From: Micrasema longulum
Taxonomy: Eukaryota > Arthropoda > Insecta > Trichoptera > Brachycentridae
Reading direction: 5' to 3'
Length of the DNA stretch: 64,000 nt
Assembly (NCBI GenBank): GCA_022494885.1
Contig: JAGVSM010001330.1
Location: forward strand, 89,924 to 153,923
The first letter of the stretch is position 1; every line of letters begins with the position of its first letter. A program made the position numbers and the translations under genes. Positions 51,755-61,847 of this stretch are shown in pieces. The notes beneath the pieces were generated by a model. That model saw only the letters and a program-made list of their open reading frames with translations, did not search any database and was not told the DNA's origin.

Positions 51755-51861
51755 CTCATAACAAACAACACCATTGCACAAAAACATATTAGCACGGCTG
51801 AAATTGATAACAAATGAGATAAATCTGTGAATGTTATAGCAGTTGTTGAAACGGCACTCAT
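51755..51861 (-). CDS. Candidate first coding exon, unidentified membrane-anchored host protein
   Basis: Minus strand, starting at 51861: ATG with A at -3 (GTCAAGATGAG). The frame reads MSAVSTTAITFTDLSHLLSI, SAVLICFCAMVLFVM. Residues about 17-35 form one hydrophobic segment, suggesting an N-terminal signal anchor. After 107 bp a donor ATGAG|GTTAGTAT follows at 51754. The exon ends two bases into a codon, and the exon at 27087-27244 needs exactly one base, so splicing them gives R then NMMVLRVHGE in frame. Unspliced, the frame would stop after about 57 codons. No transposon similarity is seen. The protein is not recognised. Other exons could lie between, and the pairing of the two exons is inferred from strand, phase and splice signals only. 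Confidence 0.5.
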
Positions 51862-52200
51862 CTTGACGAATTATTTCACACAAAACAGAACCCACGGTAA
51901 CATTGCGCACAATAAAACAGGCGGTTAGGTGTAATCACAGAAATTCGCGTATACTGCCATCAGTACACAGTACAGAAATCGGCGACGAATTGTCGAGTAC
52001 TGAACGAAGAATGAATGTGAAAGTGCTGGTTGAACGGAGGCAGCAGATCTGCCGCGCTGACCCTGTCCTCGATAATTTTTCACGAGAAATTATGTCATAA
52101 TCACGGCAACCATGCAAAACATTAAAATCTAAAGAGCTGTCAAAATAAATGAACAATCAACTACCAGCCAATCAGCAGTTTTGACAAGCAACGCCATCTA
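51862..52200 (-). promoter_or_regulatory. Probable promoter and 5' UTR region of the minus-strand host gene
   Basis: This region upstream of the ATG at 51861 is GC-richer than its surroundings. It contains an inverted CCAAT box (AGCCAATCAGC at 52166-52176). No TATA box at a convincing position. The ORFs on both strands at 51903-52156 have no family motif and are treated as by-products of the composition. Start site not determined. Confidence 0.35.
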
Positions 52201-52351
52201 GCGGCTAAAATAAATATTAAATATCAAAATACAAAACTACCATAGACAAAGAAGGTTTCTTCGTGAGGTGGACGTTATTACTTTTTATGAAAAATTTCTG
52301 AATATTTTTGAAACACGTATGAATTTGATACTTAAAACAATTATTAGTGTC

Positions 52352-52724
52352 CAGGCGGATAAAAAAACAGTACGGTATGTAAAATAGAACCATAACACTG
52401 AATGTGTGTTTTAGACTCGATGACTGATCTCAGGAAAAATCAATAAGGAAATCGAGTAGAGATAAGTTCGTCTCGTTTTGCGGTGGTTGGCGAGTTCACC
52501 TACCATTCTTAAAGTCCTAAGTTTGATTCCTGACAGGGTAGACGTGAAATTTTGGTTCGAAAGTTTGTTTAAACTGCAGTATTTCATTATTCCTGGATTG
52601 GCTGGCACTTGAAGCGTAGGATTGACCTTACGTTCGTACACCTAACAGATGATCGAAATAAACAGCATTTGGTTTACTAATGGAGTGTACTATGCACCAC
52701 TGGGTGCGGAAAGGAGGATGATGA
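52352..52724 (+). mobile_element. Composite: MITE family G half plus full SINE family delta
   Basis: GTCCAGGCGGATAAAAAAAC, AGTACGGTATGTAAAATAGA, ACTCGATGACTGATCTCAGG (family G left half) is followed by a tRNA-like head (GCGGTGGTTGGCGAGTTCAC, CTAAGTTTGATTCCTGACAG). Then come the delta body (CCTGGATTGGCTGGCACTTG, GCACCACTGGGTGCGGAAAG) and a GATGATGATA tail. The same junction order is present at 56605-56940. Confidence 0.75.
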
Positions 52725-53235
52725 TAAATTATTTGATTAAGTTTAGTAATTGATAAAAGATTGTGGTATATTTTATGTTACTAACACAAATCCAGTTGAA
52801 ATATGCTGTGCACGAACATACTAATAAATATTTCTATAAGATTTTAGATTCTTAAATTTTACATAGGTCCCTATTTAACCCACTATGTTTGAAGCGTTTA
52901 ATTATTATAAACAATATTTTTGTCGATTATACCATAATAATATAATAAATCATTTCCTGTGCAGTAACTTTTTTTCTGTATGTTTTCTGATCTTTTTTAG
53001 ATGAAAATATTTGAACCATTTTCAATTTATAATTGTTTTATGACGGATATTGTAATACAAGCGGCCTACGACTTTCGCATTTGCTACTTTCGCACAATTC
53101 GCTATTTCGCACATTTTAAATTTTTTAAATATTTTTTTATCGATAATGCAAAAAGTGTTCGCTTCCATGCAGTTTCTCCCGGTATCAAATAGTGATAGCT
53201 ACTTTTAAACTGTATTACCTGTGTGAGGAAAATAA
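52725..53235. other. Unassigned DNA
   Basis: CGCATTTGCTACTTTCGCACAATTCGCTATTTCGCAC near 53078-53113 is a short internal repeat. Nothing else. Confidence 0.4.
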
Positions 53236-53240
53236 TGAAT

Positions 53241-53355
53241 CAGGGGTGCTATCCTGAACCACTCTCGCGGCACGAGAAAACAGCTTTTCCGTGTATTTTG
53301 TATGTAAATACACGAGATTTTCCGGCCACGAAAACATTTGGAATACCAGCCCAGG
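53241..53355. mobile_element. Hairpin MITE, inside Tigger debris
   Basis: CAGGGGTGCTATCCTGAACC, ACTCTCGCGGCACGAGAAAA pairs with GTTTTCGTGGCCGGAAAATC-like and GGCTGGTATTCCAAATG on the other arm. The centre is TGTATTTTGTATGTAAATACA. Arms about 55 bp. Confidence 0.75.
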
Positions 53356-53394
53356 CCATTAAGGGAAAGATAACTAACAGAGAAGGGAAGGGCA

Positions 53395-53920
53395 AGTGTG
53401 CCTACATTAAAAGAATTTTTGAAGAACTACGATAATATTTGCAATGCATTAAGCAATATTGGAGACTCGTGGGCTGAAATAACTTCGGAATCAATGATGA
53501 GTGATTTTTGCCCACTAATGAGTGTTTTTAAAATTCTGAAGAAATTCTAGAAATTATCACATATGAAATAGTTCGTCTAATGAATTAACTAAACATTGAA
53601 GTCAACAACGAAGATGTTTGAGTTCATTAAATCTCACTCAGTAACTTTGTCAAACTGGTAAATGAAATATGCAATGAAAGTGAGGAAGAAGAAGCTGACT
53701 TGGACAGTAAAAAATACGAATGAAGCGTTCAATCATCTTGGCAAATTTTAGACTGTCGTGGAAGAATGTGATCCCAATGGGGAACGTATATCTCGAATAC
53801 GTAGGACGATTGAGAAAGACACAGAATGTTGTAGAACTCTTTGTCAAGGAAAGAAGAAAAAAGAGTGGTTTTCAACTATTTCTTGAAAGATTTATAAATA
53901 CACCACCTAAAAGCACTTAA
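53395..53920 (+). pseudogene. Tigger/pogo-like transposase, C-terminal remnant
   Basis: After the DDE core is lost, frames give KEFLKNYDNICNALSNIGDS, WAEITSESMMSDFCPLM, then EIVRLMN*LNIEVNNEDV*E and FIKSHS, then NEAFNHLGKF, VEECDPNGERISRIRRTIEK, DTECC. These match the order of the C-terminal region of Tigger/pogo transposases: 'AWxxISxxxLxxxWxxL', acidic '(V)ELxxxxxxEVxxEDVxExxxxH', then 'DPNxERxxxxxRxIxxxxxxYxxIYxEKKK'. Several stops and slips. The DDE catalytic residues are absent. Tc1/mariner superfamily by family knowledge. Confidence 0.65.
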
Positions 53921-54022
53921 ACATGCCTCATGAACTTTTTTATTATTAACGAAACGTACAAGAATAATTTATACATAAATCAAGAATATTTAAAAAAATA
54001 ACATGAACAATATATTATACTC

Positions 54023-54150
54023 CCAGCGCTGGTATTCCGAACGCTATCGCGGCCGTAGAAAACACTTTTATAGCGCGTATTTTGTACGTAAATACGCGCT
54101 ATGAAAGCGTTTTCTACGTCCGCGAAAGCGTTTAGAATAGCAACCCAGGG
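54023..54150. mobile_element. Hairpin MITE, intact
   Basis: CCAGCGCTGGTATTCCGAAC, GCTATCGCGGCCGTAGAAAA, CACTTTTATAGCGCGTATTT and then the inverted counterpart AAATACGCGCTATGAAAGCG, TTTTCTACGTCCGCGAAAGC, GTTTAGAATAGCAACCCAGG. Almost perfect 60-bp arms with a TTGTACGT-like centre. Confidence 0.9.
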
Positions 54151-54860
54151 TGCTTGTCCTATTTCGCACACAGAACCGTATTCTTCATCCCTTCAGACAT
54201 GGACAAAAAAGAAATTTTTCTGAAATAAAAATTTATAGTTAATACTTTTTATTACGGTTTAACTCAATTGGTCTTTCTTCAGTCAATATAAATAGGTACT
54301 TGTGCCGTATGGAGGTTGCCTCTGTTGTCGGTTGTCATGATGACCTAGACGTTCAAAACATTACAAAAGTCATATCGACCCAAGGGGTATGACGTCACAG
54401 GATATCAAATCGATCGAAGGTTGTAAACAAAAATCTACGTTCACATGCTGGGAAAATACTTTAACATTTAAATCTCCCATTAGCGTTTATTGGTGGAATC
54501 CCGCCAATTAGAAAAGATCTAATGCAAAATGGCGGCGTTCTCTACTGACAGATGACGGAAATGAAAACAATTTGCGTAAATTTTAGTGAAAACTGCACTT
54601 TTTTGCATTATAATTAAAAGGTGTTTTGTAATATTTTGTTACCACACAATAATTATTATTGCCGGTTTGCAATAAGTCTGATTTTAAATCAATTTCGAAT
54701 GTTCTTGATATAAAATAGTAAGTAGGTAGAATACTTATTTTTTTTAATATTGGATTTTTACAAGGTTCATTATTATACGTAGAAATGAATGTTACTGGTC
54801 AACGAAAGCTACTGGTTTGCGGTTTGCATACATTATTTTATTAATAGGGTGTATTAAGTT
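54151..54860. other. Unassigned DNA, with a family G end fragment
   Basis: 54160-54205 (TTTCGCACACAGAACCGTAT, TCTTCATCCCTTCAGACATG) is an inverted end of MITE family G. 54280-54700 has no TE resemblance and contains AAAATGGCGGCGTTCTC at 54527-54543, a YY1-like ATGGCGGC motif sometimes found near promoters. Confidence 0.4.
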
Positions 54861-54874
54861 TGATGTCGTATTTC

Positions 54875-54887
54875 GTTGCCTAGCAAC
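54875..54887. promoter_or_regulatory. RFX X-box-like palindrome
   Basis: GTTGCCTAGCAAC fits the RFX consensus GTNRCC-N(0-3)-RGYAAC with a 1-bp spacer. It lies about 90 bp before the candidate ATG at 54978. Chance is possible, but full palindromic X-boxes are infrequent. Confidence 0.35.
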
Positions 54888-54977
54888 GTAATAATCAGGA
54901 TATTTTGTAGAGCCTACAGAGAACGAAGGTGTTATTCTATATCAACAAGCCAGTCTTCGACGTCAGGTGGATCGCGA

Positions 54978-55126
54978 ATGGCCCCATCTGTAGCTCTTTG
55001 CCGCCAATTCGTGTGTTTTGCAACTGTTCGTGAAATTTTTCCATCGTGGCGACCTGCATGGAGAAATGGTTCGGTGAAAAGCGACTGTGGCTTTTCGGTA
55101 ACCATTTACCTCTACTACCGCGAAGG
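54978..55126 (+). CDS. Weak candidate first coding exon (plus strand)
   Basis: A locally GC-rich stretch. ATG at 54978 opens MAPSVALCRQFVCFATVREI, FPSWRPAWRNGSVKSDCGFS, VTIYLYYREG. A possible donor (GCGAAG|GTAAAT) follows at 55127. The frame also extends upstream without ATG. No family recognised. The start context is poor (C at -3). An alternative is that the GC-rich block is a promoter island or an unrecognised repeat. The minus-strand 85-codon ORF over it is not supported by splice signals. Confidence 0.25.
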
Positions 55127-55194
55127 TAAATATCAAATATTATTTTTACGAGCATAAATACCACTTTAACTTGATTGATTGTTTTGTAATACAC

Positions 55195-55600
55195 CAGAAC
55201 GGTAAATTTATGCAGTTTCTATGACAAAACGACATTGTATTTTGCTTTTGTACGACAATTTACTTAGACAGTACCTTGATATCAATGAAATTATTTATTG
55301 TATTCGCGTCAGTACATATTTTGTCTAACTTGTAAGTAGCTGTATTCTATTATATACACCATGCAACCGACGAATCAAAATATTATTGTCTTATGAATTA
55401 TTCTTGTAAACCAAAATTATAAACAATAAACATAGAATTATACACATGTTATTGCAGTTTAAAAAATGTACGGCGTAGTTGATAAGACGGCACCTACGCG
55501 CGCTATCTACAGTATAAACAAATAATAAAATGTAGGTAAAGGTATTACACATAGGTTAATTTTTAGTTTAGTAGATGAAACTCTTATTAAAACTGTATCA
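55195..55600. other. Unassigned DNA
   Basis: No feature recognised. Confidence 0.4.
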
Positions 55601-55604
55601 TCAG

Positions 55605-56420
55605 AAAACCGTAGGGGATTGAGGTGCACTCTTGATAAGTGGGGATGCTGAGCCATTTTTTCTCATGCTAAAAGAGCTAAGCATACCAAAAAAGTGGGAC
55701 TGTGCGTGAACTTAAATAAAATTTAAGTTATGGTACTCCTGTAAGGATGTGTATAGATAATATACCCACAGAGGCAGTAAATGAATATGTATATCTCGGC
55801 AATAAAATTGTACTTAGCAAGAAAAATCAAACAACAGAGATCAGCCGAAGGGTTGGGTTGGGATGGATAGCTTTCGGAAATGCTCGAACCAATCTTAAAC
55901 TTAAAGTTTTTGATTCCTGTGTTTCGCCACTATTCACATATGGGTTTAAAACCATCACACTATCTTACAAAAGTGCGTATAAAATGGGAGTCACACAGAT
56001 AGCCATGGAGTGAGCGATGCTGGGGATTAGCCTTGGAGATAAAGCAAGAAATGAAATCATAAGAATGAGAACAGGAGTGCTGGACATTACTGATTACACT
56101 GATGACATTACTAACACTCTGAAGTATCTCTCTCAGTAGAGAGTCGCAACGTTGAAATGGCGCTGGGCTGGTCATGTCGCTCGCAGCTCAGACAATAGAT
56201 GGACAAAACGCCTCTTGTGCTGGGGCCCTCGAACTACTACCACAAACCCCGGTCGACACCAGCTTCGCTGGAAAGACGATATTGTGAAGCATTTGGGAAC
56301 AGCATATATTAACATAGTCCAAGGCCGTTTGGCATGAAGAAGGATGAAGAAAAATGGAGGAGGTCTACGTTCAGGAGTGGGCGGTAATAGGCTGAGAAAG
56401 AAGAAGAAGAAGAGGATGAA
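55605..56420 (+). mobile_element. RTE-like LINE ORF2 fragment, copy g
   Basis: Frame-shifted but readable: DNIPTEAVNEYVYLGNKIVL, EISRRVGLGWIAFGNARTNL, KLKVFDSCVSPLFTYGFKTI, then VTQIAME*AMLGISLGDKAR, NEIIRMRTGVLDITDY, LKWRWAGHVARSSDNRWTKR, GRHQLRWKDDIVKHLG. These are the ordered post-core blocks of RTE reverse transcriptases ('YLGxxI..EIxRRIxxGWxAFxxxxxxxKxxVFxxCVLPVxTYGxETxxLT ... WAGHVAR..RWT ... GRxxxRWxDDI'). Stops at about 56011 and 56138. Tail (AAG)n at 56398-56415. It is the longest RTE remnant here. Confidence 0.85.
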
Positions 56421-56604
56421 ACGCAAGTTCCATGATATCTCAATTACTTTTTATTGATCATGTTATAAATATTATATGTATCAGGACGTTATGTATTTGA
56501 ATTTTATTAGAATTTTGGATATCTAGGCTAGATGCTGTTAACGCATTTTCAATATGATTATATGACAAACGTTGTTCTTGTCATGTTAACTATATTTCTA
56601 TTGG
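56421..56604. other. Unassigned DNA
   Basis: No feature recognised. Confidence 0.4.
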
Positions 56605-56945
56605 TTTGTGTCAGGTCAGATAAAAATACAGTTCTGAGTGTGAAATAGAACCAGAACCCTGGATGGGCGTTTTTGACCCGATGGCTAATCTCACGTAAAA
56701 GGATATTGATTGGAAATATTCGCATTCCATTTTTGACATTCTAAGTTAGATTCCTGGTAGGGTGGAAGTAAAGTTTTGGTTTAAAAGGTGGTTCTGCAAT
56801 ACAATATCTCAACGTATCTGGACTGGCACCCGACCCTTACCCGTAATGTAACAAAAAAAATGTAGATACGCTGCAACTGAAGTGCCATTAAAGTGCCATA
56901 TGCGCCACTGGATGCGGATAGGGAAATGAGAAATGCGGTGACCAC
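56605..56945 (+). mobile_element. Composite: MITE family G half plus SINE family delta, copy 2
   Basis: AATACAGTTCTGAGTGTGAA, ATAGAACCAGAACCCTGGAT, CCGATGGCTAATCTCACG then AAGTTAGATTCCTGGTAGGG (degenerate box B), the delta body (ATCTGGACTGGCACCCGACC, GCGCCACTGGATGCGGATAG). More diverged than 52352-52724 but in the same order. Confidence 0.65.
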
Positions 56946-56999
56946 TATAATATATAGTGTGAAAAGACGGATAACTTAAGCTGTACCTATAAATATTTT

Positions 57000-57780
57000 T
57001 TTCATTTATTAAGGCCTTCTACCAAAACATGATAACATCGGCCAAAAACAAGTTGCATTAATTTACAATAAACATAAGAACAACACAAATAACAAACAAT
57101 AGATAACAAAAATATAAGTACAAGAATAACACAAAATAATAATTGAAATAATGAACATATATAACTAAACTAACAAAATTCCAACCAAAATTAAAATTGC
57201 CACTAACAGAAAAAACCCACCAAAAACCTAATAGCGCCTATTTAACAGAAACTTACAGTAACATACGTAAAGGAAGATAAAACTTAATGACTAAAAAAAT
57301 TACAACATAATTTGCAAAATAATAACAAACATAATCTTATAGTAATGATAAATTATAAAAATTTTAAAAAATAAACACAAGGTTGAAGGTAAAATATTTT
57401 ATATAAACCTAGAAATGTAAGAGAAATTTATTGTAAAAAATAAAGAATTAATTTAAACATATTATTACAATGAACAAAATATTACAAATCAAAATTAAGA
57501 ACAGTTTGAACTCAAAAAAGTATAAACAGAATTGATCAATAAGCAATTTGTACAAGAGAGAATTTGATATAAATGAATTGGAAAGGTTATAAAAAACATA
57601 AGTAAATCAAATAATTTTTGCCTCTCAGTCATTAAAGGACAAATAAAAAAATGTGATTTAGATCTTCAATGCCTCCACATTCGCAACGTAACAGTATTTC
57701 AATTTTTAATCGTTCAGTATTACCAACCTTCCCTATATACATCCTGTTAGTTTTGGATCCCAAATAAAAAGGTAGGTACT
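57000..57780 (-). mobile_element. LINE ORF2 extreme C-terminus and long 3' UTR
   Basis: Minus strand at 57775-57640: FYLGSKTNRMYIGKVGNTER, LKIEILLRCECGGIEDLNHI, FLFVL then stop. The CxCGxxEDLNHIFL motif is the zinc-knuckle-like end found in several LINE ORF2 proteins. A 3' UTR of about 640 bp, A-rich on the reverse strand, ends at AATAAATGAA near 57003. Confidence 0.65.
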
Positions 57781-58965
57781 TGCATAATAACGTAAATGTA
57801 ATCCAAATAACATGAAAAAAAATTTGTAAATTTCAAAAATCGAAATAACTTCCAATCGATGTAAAATGTCAACCCCGCTTAGTCGATTAATTTATTTTTA
57901 GTTTAATATGCGTTAAATTTGTGGGCTATATGCAGTTTGTACTTACGTTTAAAGTTTTGATTGTGTTTTAATATTTAGACTCTTGAACTTTTTAATTTGC
58001 GTTATTTAATGGCTCCACGTACTACTTGAGGTTCACGATTATAATATTATATATTTAAATAGAGGAGTTTGAAAAGGGTATCATGTGTTTTTTCTTTAAT
58101 AATGAGGAAGTCCGGTGGTTTTATTTTTGTTAAAATAAAAAACTATCAAACTTTGCCAAAATTTAAAAATGTGTTTCTTTTTGCTGTTTATTACTATCGG
58201 ACCTAATGTAATATTGAAATTATTCCTGAACTGAAAGTTCTGCTGATTGGTGGTTGGCTTCCCGTAAACCGGAAATTTATCACAATAGTATCTCATAGGT
58301 TAATTTTTTCATACATTTTCGAGAAACCTCGCCGTACGTTTAAATGCTAACAACTCATTGAGGAAGTTCTGTGTACGATTAAATACTCTAACAACTCATT
58401 GAAGAAGTTCAGTGCTATGGGAAATTGGATTTAAAACAAAAATTCTTACACGCAGTAAAAAATAAAGCATTTAATTGTGCTGTTAAGTTTATCGGAAACG
58501 TATGAAAAACTTAATAAAAACCAACTACTTTCAAACGTCGCAGGTTCTGGTGAACAATAGATAACCAATCAATTAAAGCGTTATGTGTTCTGATAGATTT
58601 CCGGTTTGAGGGTAGCTATATTTTTTTAACGTTAAGCGTATTTGGACAGGTACGGGGTTCTCCTTTTAAATGTCTGGAAAACTCGTCGACTTGAATTTGT
58701 GACATCACGGGCGGAGTAATTTCAAAAACACAAAACTTGAAAAAATCATAGCGATGATAATACGATATACAAAAATTTTTTTTTGGGCATTTTTCGATAG
58801 TCTATTAACAAATAATAAAAAACGCTGAACTCCCTCATTTCAACAACTCGTAGACACACGGATCAGAGGTTCAAGGTGCGAAGCCAGTTCGACCACAACT
58901 CGATCCCCATTTTCTAGCATAGTGTTTTAATTTTTTAGAAAATGAGTAAATTACTAAAACCACCT
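57781..58965. other. Unassigned DNA with one local repeat
   Basis: CTAACAACTCATTGAGGAAG / CTAACAACTCATTGAAGAAG at 58347 and 58388 is a two-copy direct repeat of about 40 bp. 58850-58930 has a weak tRNA-SINE-like look (GATCAGAGGTTCAAGGTGCG) but no clear boxes. No gene supported. Confidence 0.45.
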
Positions 58966-58971
58966 TTTAAC

Positions 58972-60160
58972 CACTTATTATTTATTTAATTACCGACCGG
59001 TTTCAAAGTTCCACGTGCTCCTTTAAAGAGTTTCATCCCCTCTTACCCCATATTACCACAAACACAAAATACTAATTGAAATAATTACTTTAATTATTCT
59101 GCCGTCATAAGAAAGAAGGACGCATCTGACATTTTTTCGGAAATGAGTTAAATATGTATTCGGAATCAGGAAAAAATACGCATCTATGAAAAATACATCT
59201 GTCATCCTAAAATAACCACAACCCTATTATTTTCACTAATAAATTAGACTAAACTCCAAAAAGTCTTGAAGATTACTAACCATAAAATGCTGTTCTGAAT
59301 TAAATAATTATTAAAGACTGATTAAAATACTTATTTTTTCTTCTATACGTTTTTAAAAAAAATTGAAATTAATGTACCTACTCGGTTTCAATTCAATTTA
59401 AGATCTGCTGGTAATTTCGAAGTTAATTGATTATTAGGTCGGCGTTACTAGTTTGAAAAGCAGTAAATGGCTAATAACGTCTATTTTATTTAGTTGAGTA
59501 GAATCTATTGCCATATTAACACTAAAAAAGAAAGATGTTTACTAAATTACTAAATAAAAGGGCGTTTCTAGCTAGAAACGTCTTTTCATTGAAGTATAAC
59601 ATATTTTCTTGTATTTTTTTACTAAAATGAAGATGAAAATGTAATTTTTTAAAAATATAACGTAAAATTTATTGAAATCAATATATATATTCCGTTAGGT
59701 CAAACCAACCGACTTAATTTTTGTAGTATTTTTCACACAGCGAATTTTTCAATCTCCGAATTACAAACGGCGGCTTCCGTGGTGTAGTGGTCAAGACGCT
59801 TGACTCACGCACGGAAGGTTCCGGGTTCGATTCCCGGTGAGAACACAAAAATTAAAATGTGATTTTTCTCAAGCCTGGGTGCTCTGTGATGTAATTCACC
59901 ACTGTAATTAGGCCTCCTGGCCTGTTGTGGTGCAAAAAAAATAATGTAAAAAAAATAAAAAATATTCATTTTCTCCGTTTTTAGTTTTATGTAGAAACGT
60001 CCTTCTTTCTTATGACGACAGTATTACCTCCCTATGTATTAGATTTAAGACACTGTTTAAGTGATAAAAAAGATATATATTCAGTTCTCAAATATACCTC
60101 GATAAAGGAGAACGTGTATTTCTGAAACCGATGGGCAATTAAAAACAATAAGTGTTTAAA
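58972..60160. mobile_element. 1.2-kb TIR element with TIRs of about 170 bp and a nested SINE
   Basis: Left arm: AACCACTTATTATTTATTTA, ATTACCGACCGGTTTC, CACGTGCTCCTTTAAAGAG ... GTCATAAGAAAGAAGGACG. Right arm (reverse complement): AAACACTTATTGTTTTTAAT, TGCCCATCGGTTTC, CACGTTCTCCTTTATCGAGG ... GTCATAAGAAAGAAGGACG. Outer and inner blocks pair in order, over about 170 bp. A single arm is at 49240. The interior has a small palindrome (GGCGTTTCTAGCTAGAAACG at 59562) and a family S SINE. No transposase. Confidence 0.8.
59768..59948 (+). mobile_element. tRNA-derived SINE family S, copy 3 (nested)
   Basis: GGCGGCTTCCGTGGTGTAGT, GGTCAAGACGCTTGACTCAC, GGTTCCGGGTTCGATTCCCG, body AAAATGTGATTTTTCTCAAG, AATTAGGCCTCCTGGCCTGT, tail GCAAAAAAAATAATG. 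Complete, close to copies 1 and 2. Confidence 0.9.
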
Positions 60161-60438
60161 CACTTCTGTTCTGTGTTTTTATTTTTATTTTAATTATACA
60201 ATTTTAAATTTAATTATTAAGTTTCTGACCCTATATTATATTTGTGATGTATGTATAATACTCGTATGTCTGTGTCAACTCGTCCCAACTCAACACAGGA
60301 CTTTTAGTCTCGTGGAGTTGGGACTTAGGTCTCGAAAAATGTGTGTGTAATATATTTTTTTTTTTAAATCAATAACCACTTTAAATATAAAGTCTCTTAT
60401 CTTTTAAAAATATCTAATAATTCATTCATTTATGTTCA
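60161..60438 (+). mobile_element. LINE-like 3' end fragment
   Basis: 60275-60350: CCCAACTCAACACAGGACTT, TTAGTCTCGTGGAGTTGGGA, CTTAGGTCTC is the same 3' motif as at 30085 and (inverted) 30635. Nothing coding. Confidence 0.5.
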
Positions 60439-60439
60439 A

Positions 60440-60625
60440 AGCATTAACTTTGTGGTCAAACAATTTCATTATTTAATTGAAGTATTTATCTACTTACCGA
60501 CTTTTTATGTAAATTCAAAAGTTAATGGTTTAAGCATAAATAATATTTTATCAGCAAGTATGGCCTTAAAAGAAAATCTTTGTCCCGACAAAGAGACCGG
60601 CACGGCACGTCTCGAAATATTTTAT
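60440..60625 (-). repeat. Repeat family epsilon, copy 2
   Basis: On the minus strand AGACGTGCCGTGCCGGTCTC, GTCGGTAAGTAGATAAATAC, TTTGACCACAAAGTTAATGC matches 17355-17462. Confidence 0.6.
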
Positions 60626-61145
60626 TAACATTATTTATTCATTTTTTAAATAATATACGTACTTCTAAAATTTTTACCTACGCAAAATTCCGAAACATAA
60701 TAACTTTATGTTTTAAATTCATGGAAAGTTATTTGGAGAATTGAAAAATGTTAAATGGCCTCACTTTCAAAGAAAACTTTCCTGTAATTTCAGTTCGCGG
60801 GTGAAAAGTTTCGTCATTAATTGCATTTCTTGAAGTTTTCCCAAGACCTATTCTGGCCAAGTGAGAAAGTATGACCTTGAGGGAACAAATTATCAACATG
60901 GCCTTTCACTGCACACGAAAACAGCCCTCAACTTTGCGACACATTCACTAGAAAGGTCAGAAGTAAAAAATACTTCCATTTTTAATTAAAATAAATTTAC
61001 ATCAAGTTAATTAGTCAACCTGTTTTGATTTTGTAAATTATATTTTTATCAATCTCGAAGGACCAACATTTTCAATTTAACTAAACATACTTAATAAAAA
61101 GGTAAAACATGTAATTTTTCAATGAATTTTTTGCATAATATACAA
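60626..61145. other. Unassigned DNA
   Basis: No feature recognised. Confidence 0.4.
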
Positions 61146-61147
61146 TA

Positions 61148-61725
61148 CTAGCTTTTCCCCGCGGCTTCGCCCGAATGGTATGAGGGAGAAATCATTAAGG
61201 TCATTAATTCGTTGTGCTGTTTATCAATAAGAGTTTTCGTTTATAAATAAGATTTTTCTAGATGATTTTATATATGTTATCATGATTGAAGTAGCTTGGT
61301 CTTCCAACGATCGCTAAGAAAAAATACGACGCTCCGTTAGTCTATGGTGACGTGACGTAGTATCGTTATTCTGTAAACAAATCCAAAATCCTACTTCAAA
61401 ACCAAAACGAAATTAACCATAGATAACTAAGTCAATTTTAGAAATTTAAAGAATCAATTTCAAATCGATTATTTTTGACATCCCACATTACACCCTTTTG
61501 CAAATAATGTTACTCGTTGTTATTTCTTTTAATTGCATTTTTTTAGTGTACTTTTTTTAATTTTCGGGATAAAAAGCAAGTAGTCTATTTTACTTTCTAT
61601 CGCTCCGGCTATCCCTGAGCAAAAATCGAGTCAATCGGTCGCTCCGTTGAGACGTAAAGAACACACAAACAAACAAACGAACACACTTTCACATTTAAAA
61701 TATTAATATTGATATAGATTCGTAT
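61148..61725 (+). mobile_element. Lepidopteran-type dispersed repeat (CTAGCTTTTCCCCGCGGCTT family)
   Basis: Start ACTAGCTTTTCCCCGCGGCT, TCGCCCG; end TCAATCGGTCGCTCCGTTGA, GACGTAAAGAACACACAAAC, TTTCACATTTAAAATATTAA, TATTGATATAGAT. This start and end are very common in moth and butterfly genomes from general knowledge. The class is not certain here. The body is longer than the usual short form. Confidence 0.6.
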
Positions 61726-61779
61726 AGATTAAACAATAAAAATAATATGTTCTTACTGGAGTAACCTGTGCCGAGGACA

Positions 61780-61800
61780 CTTTTTTTTTTTTTTTTTTTA
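61780..61800. repeat. Poly-T run
   Basis: About 20 consecutive T. Confidence 0.9.
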
Positions 61801-61847
61801 AACTCGTCATAAATACACTTATTATTTTTCAACATGTGAGAATATAC

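Noticed and set aside
51903..52156. Overlapping ORFs on both strands just upstream of the minus-strand exon
   Set aside because: No family motif or splice support. The segment is better read as promoter and 5' UTR sequence.
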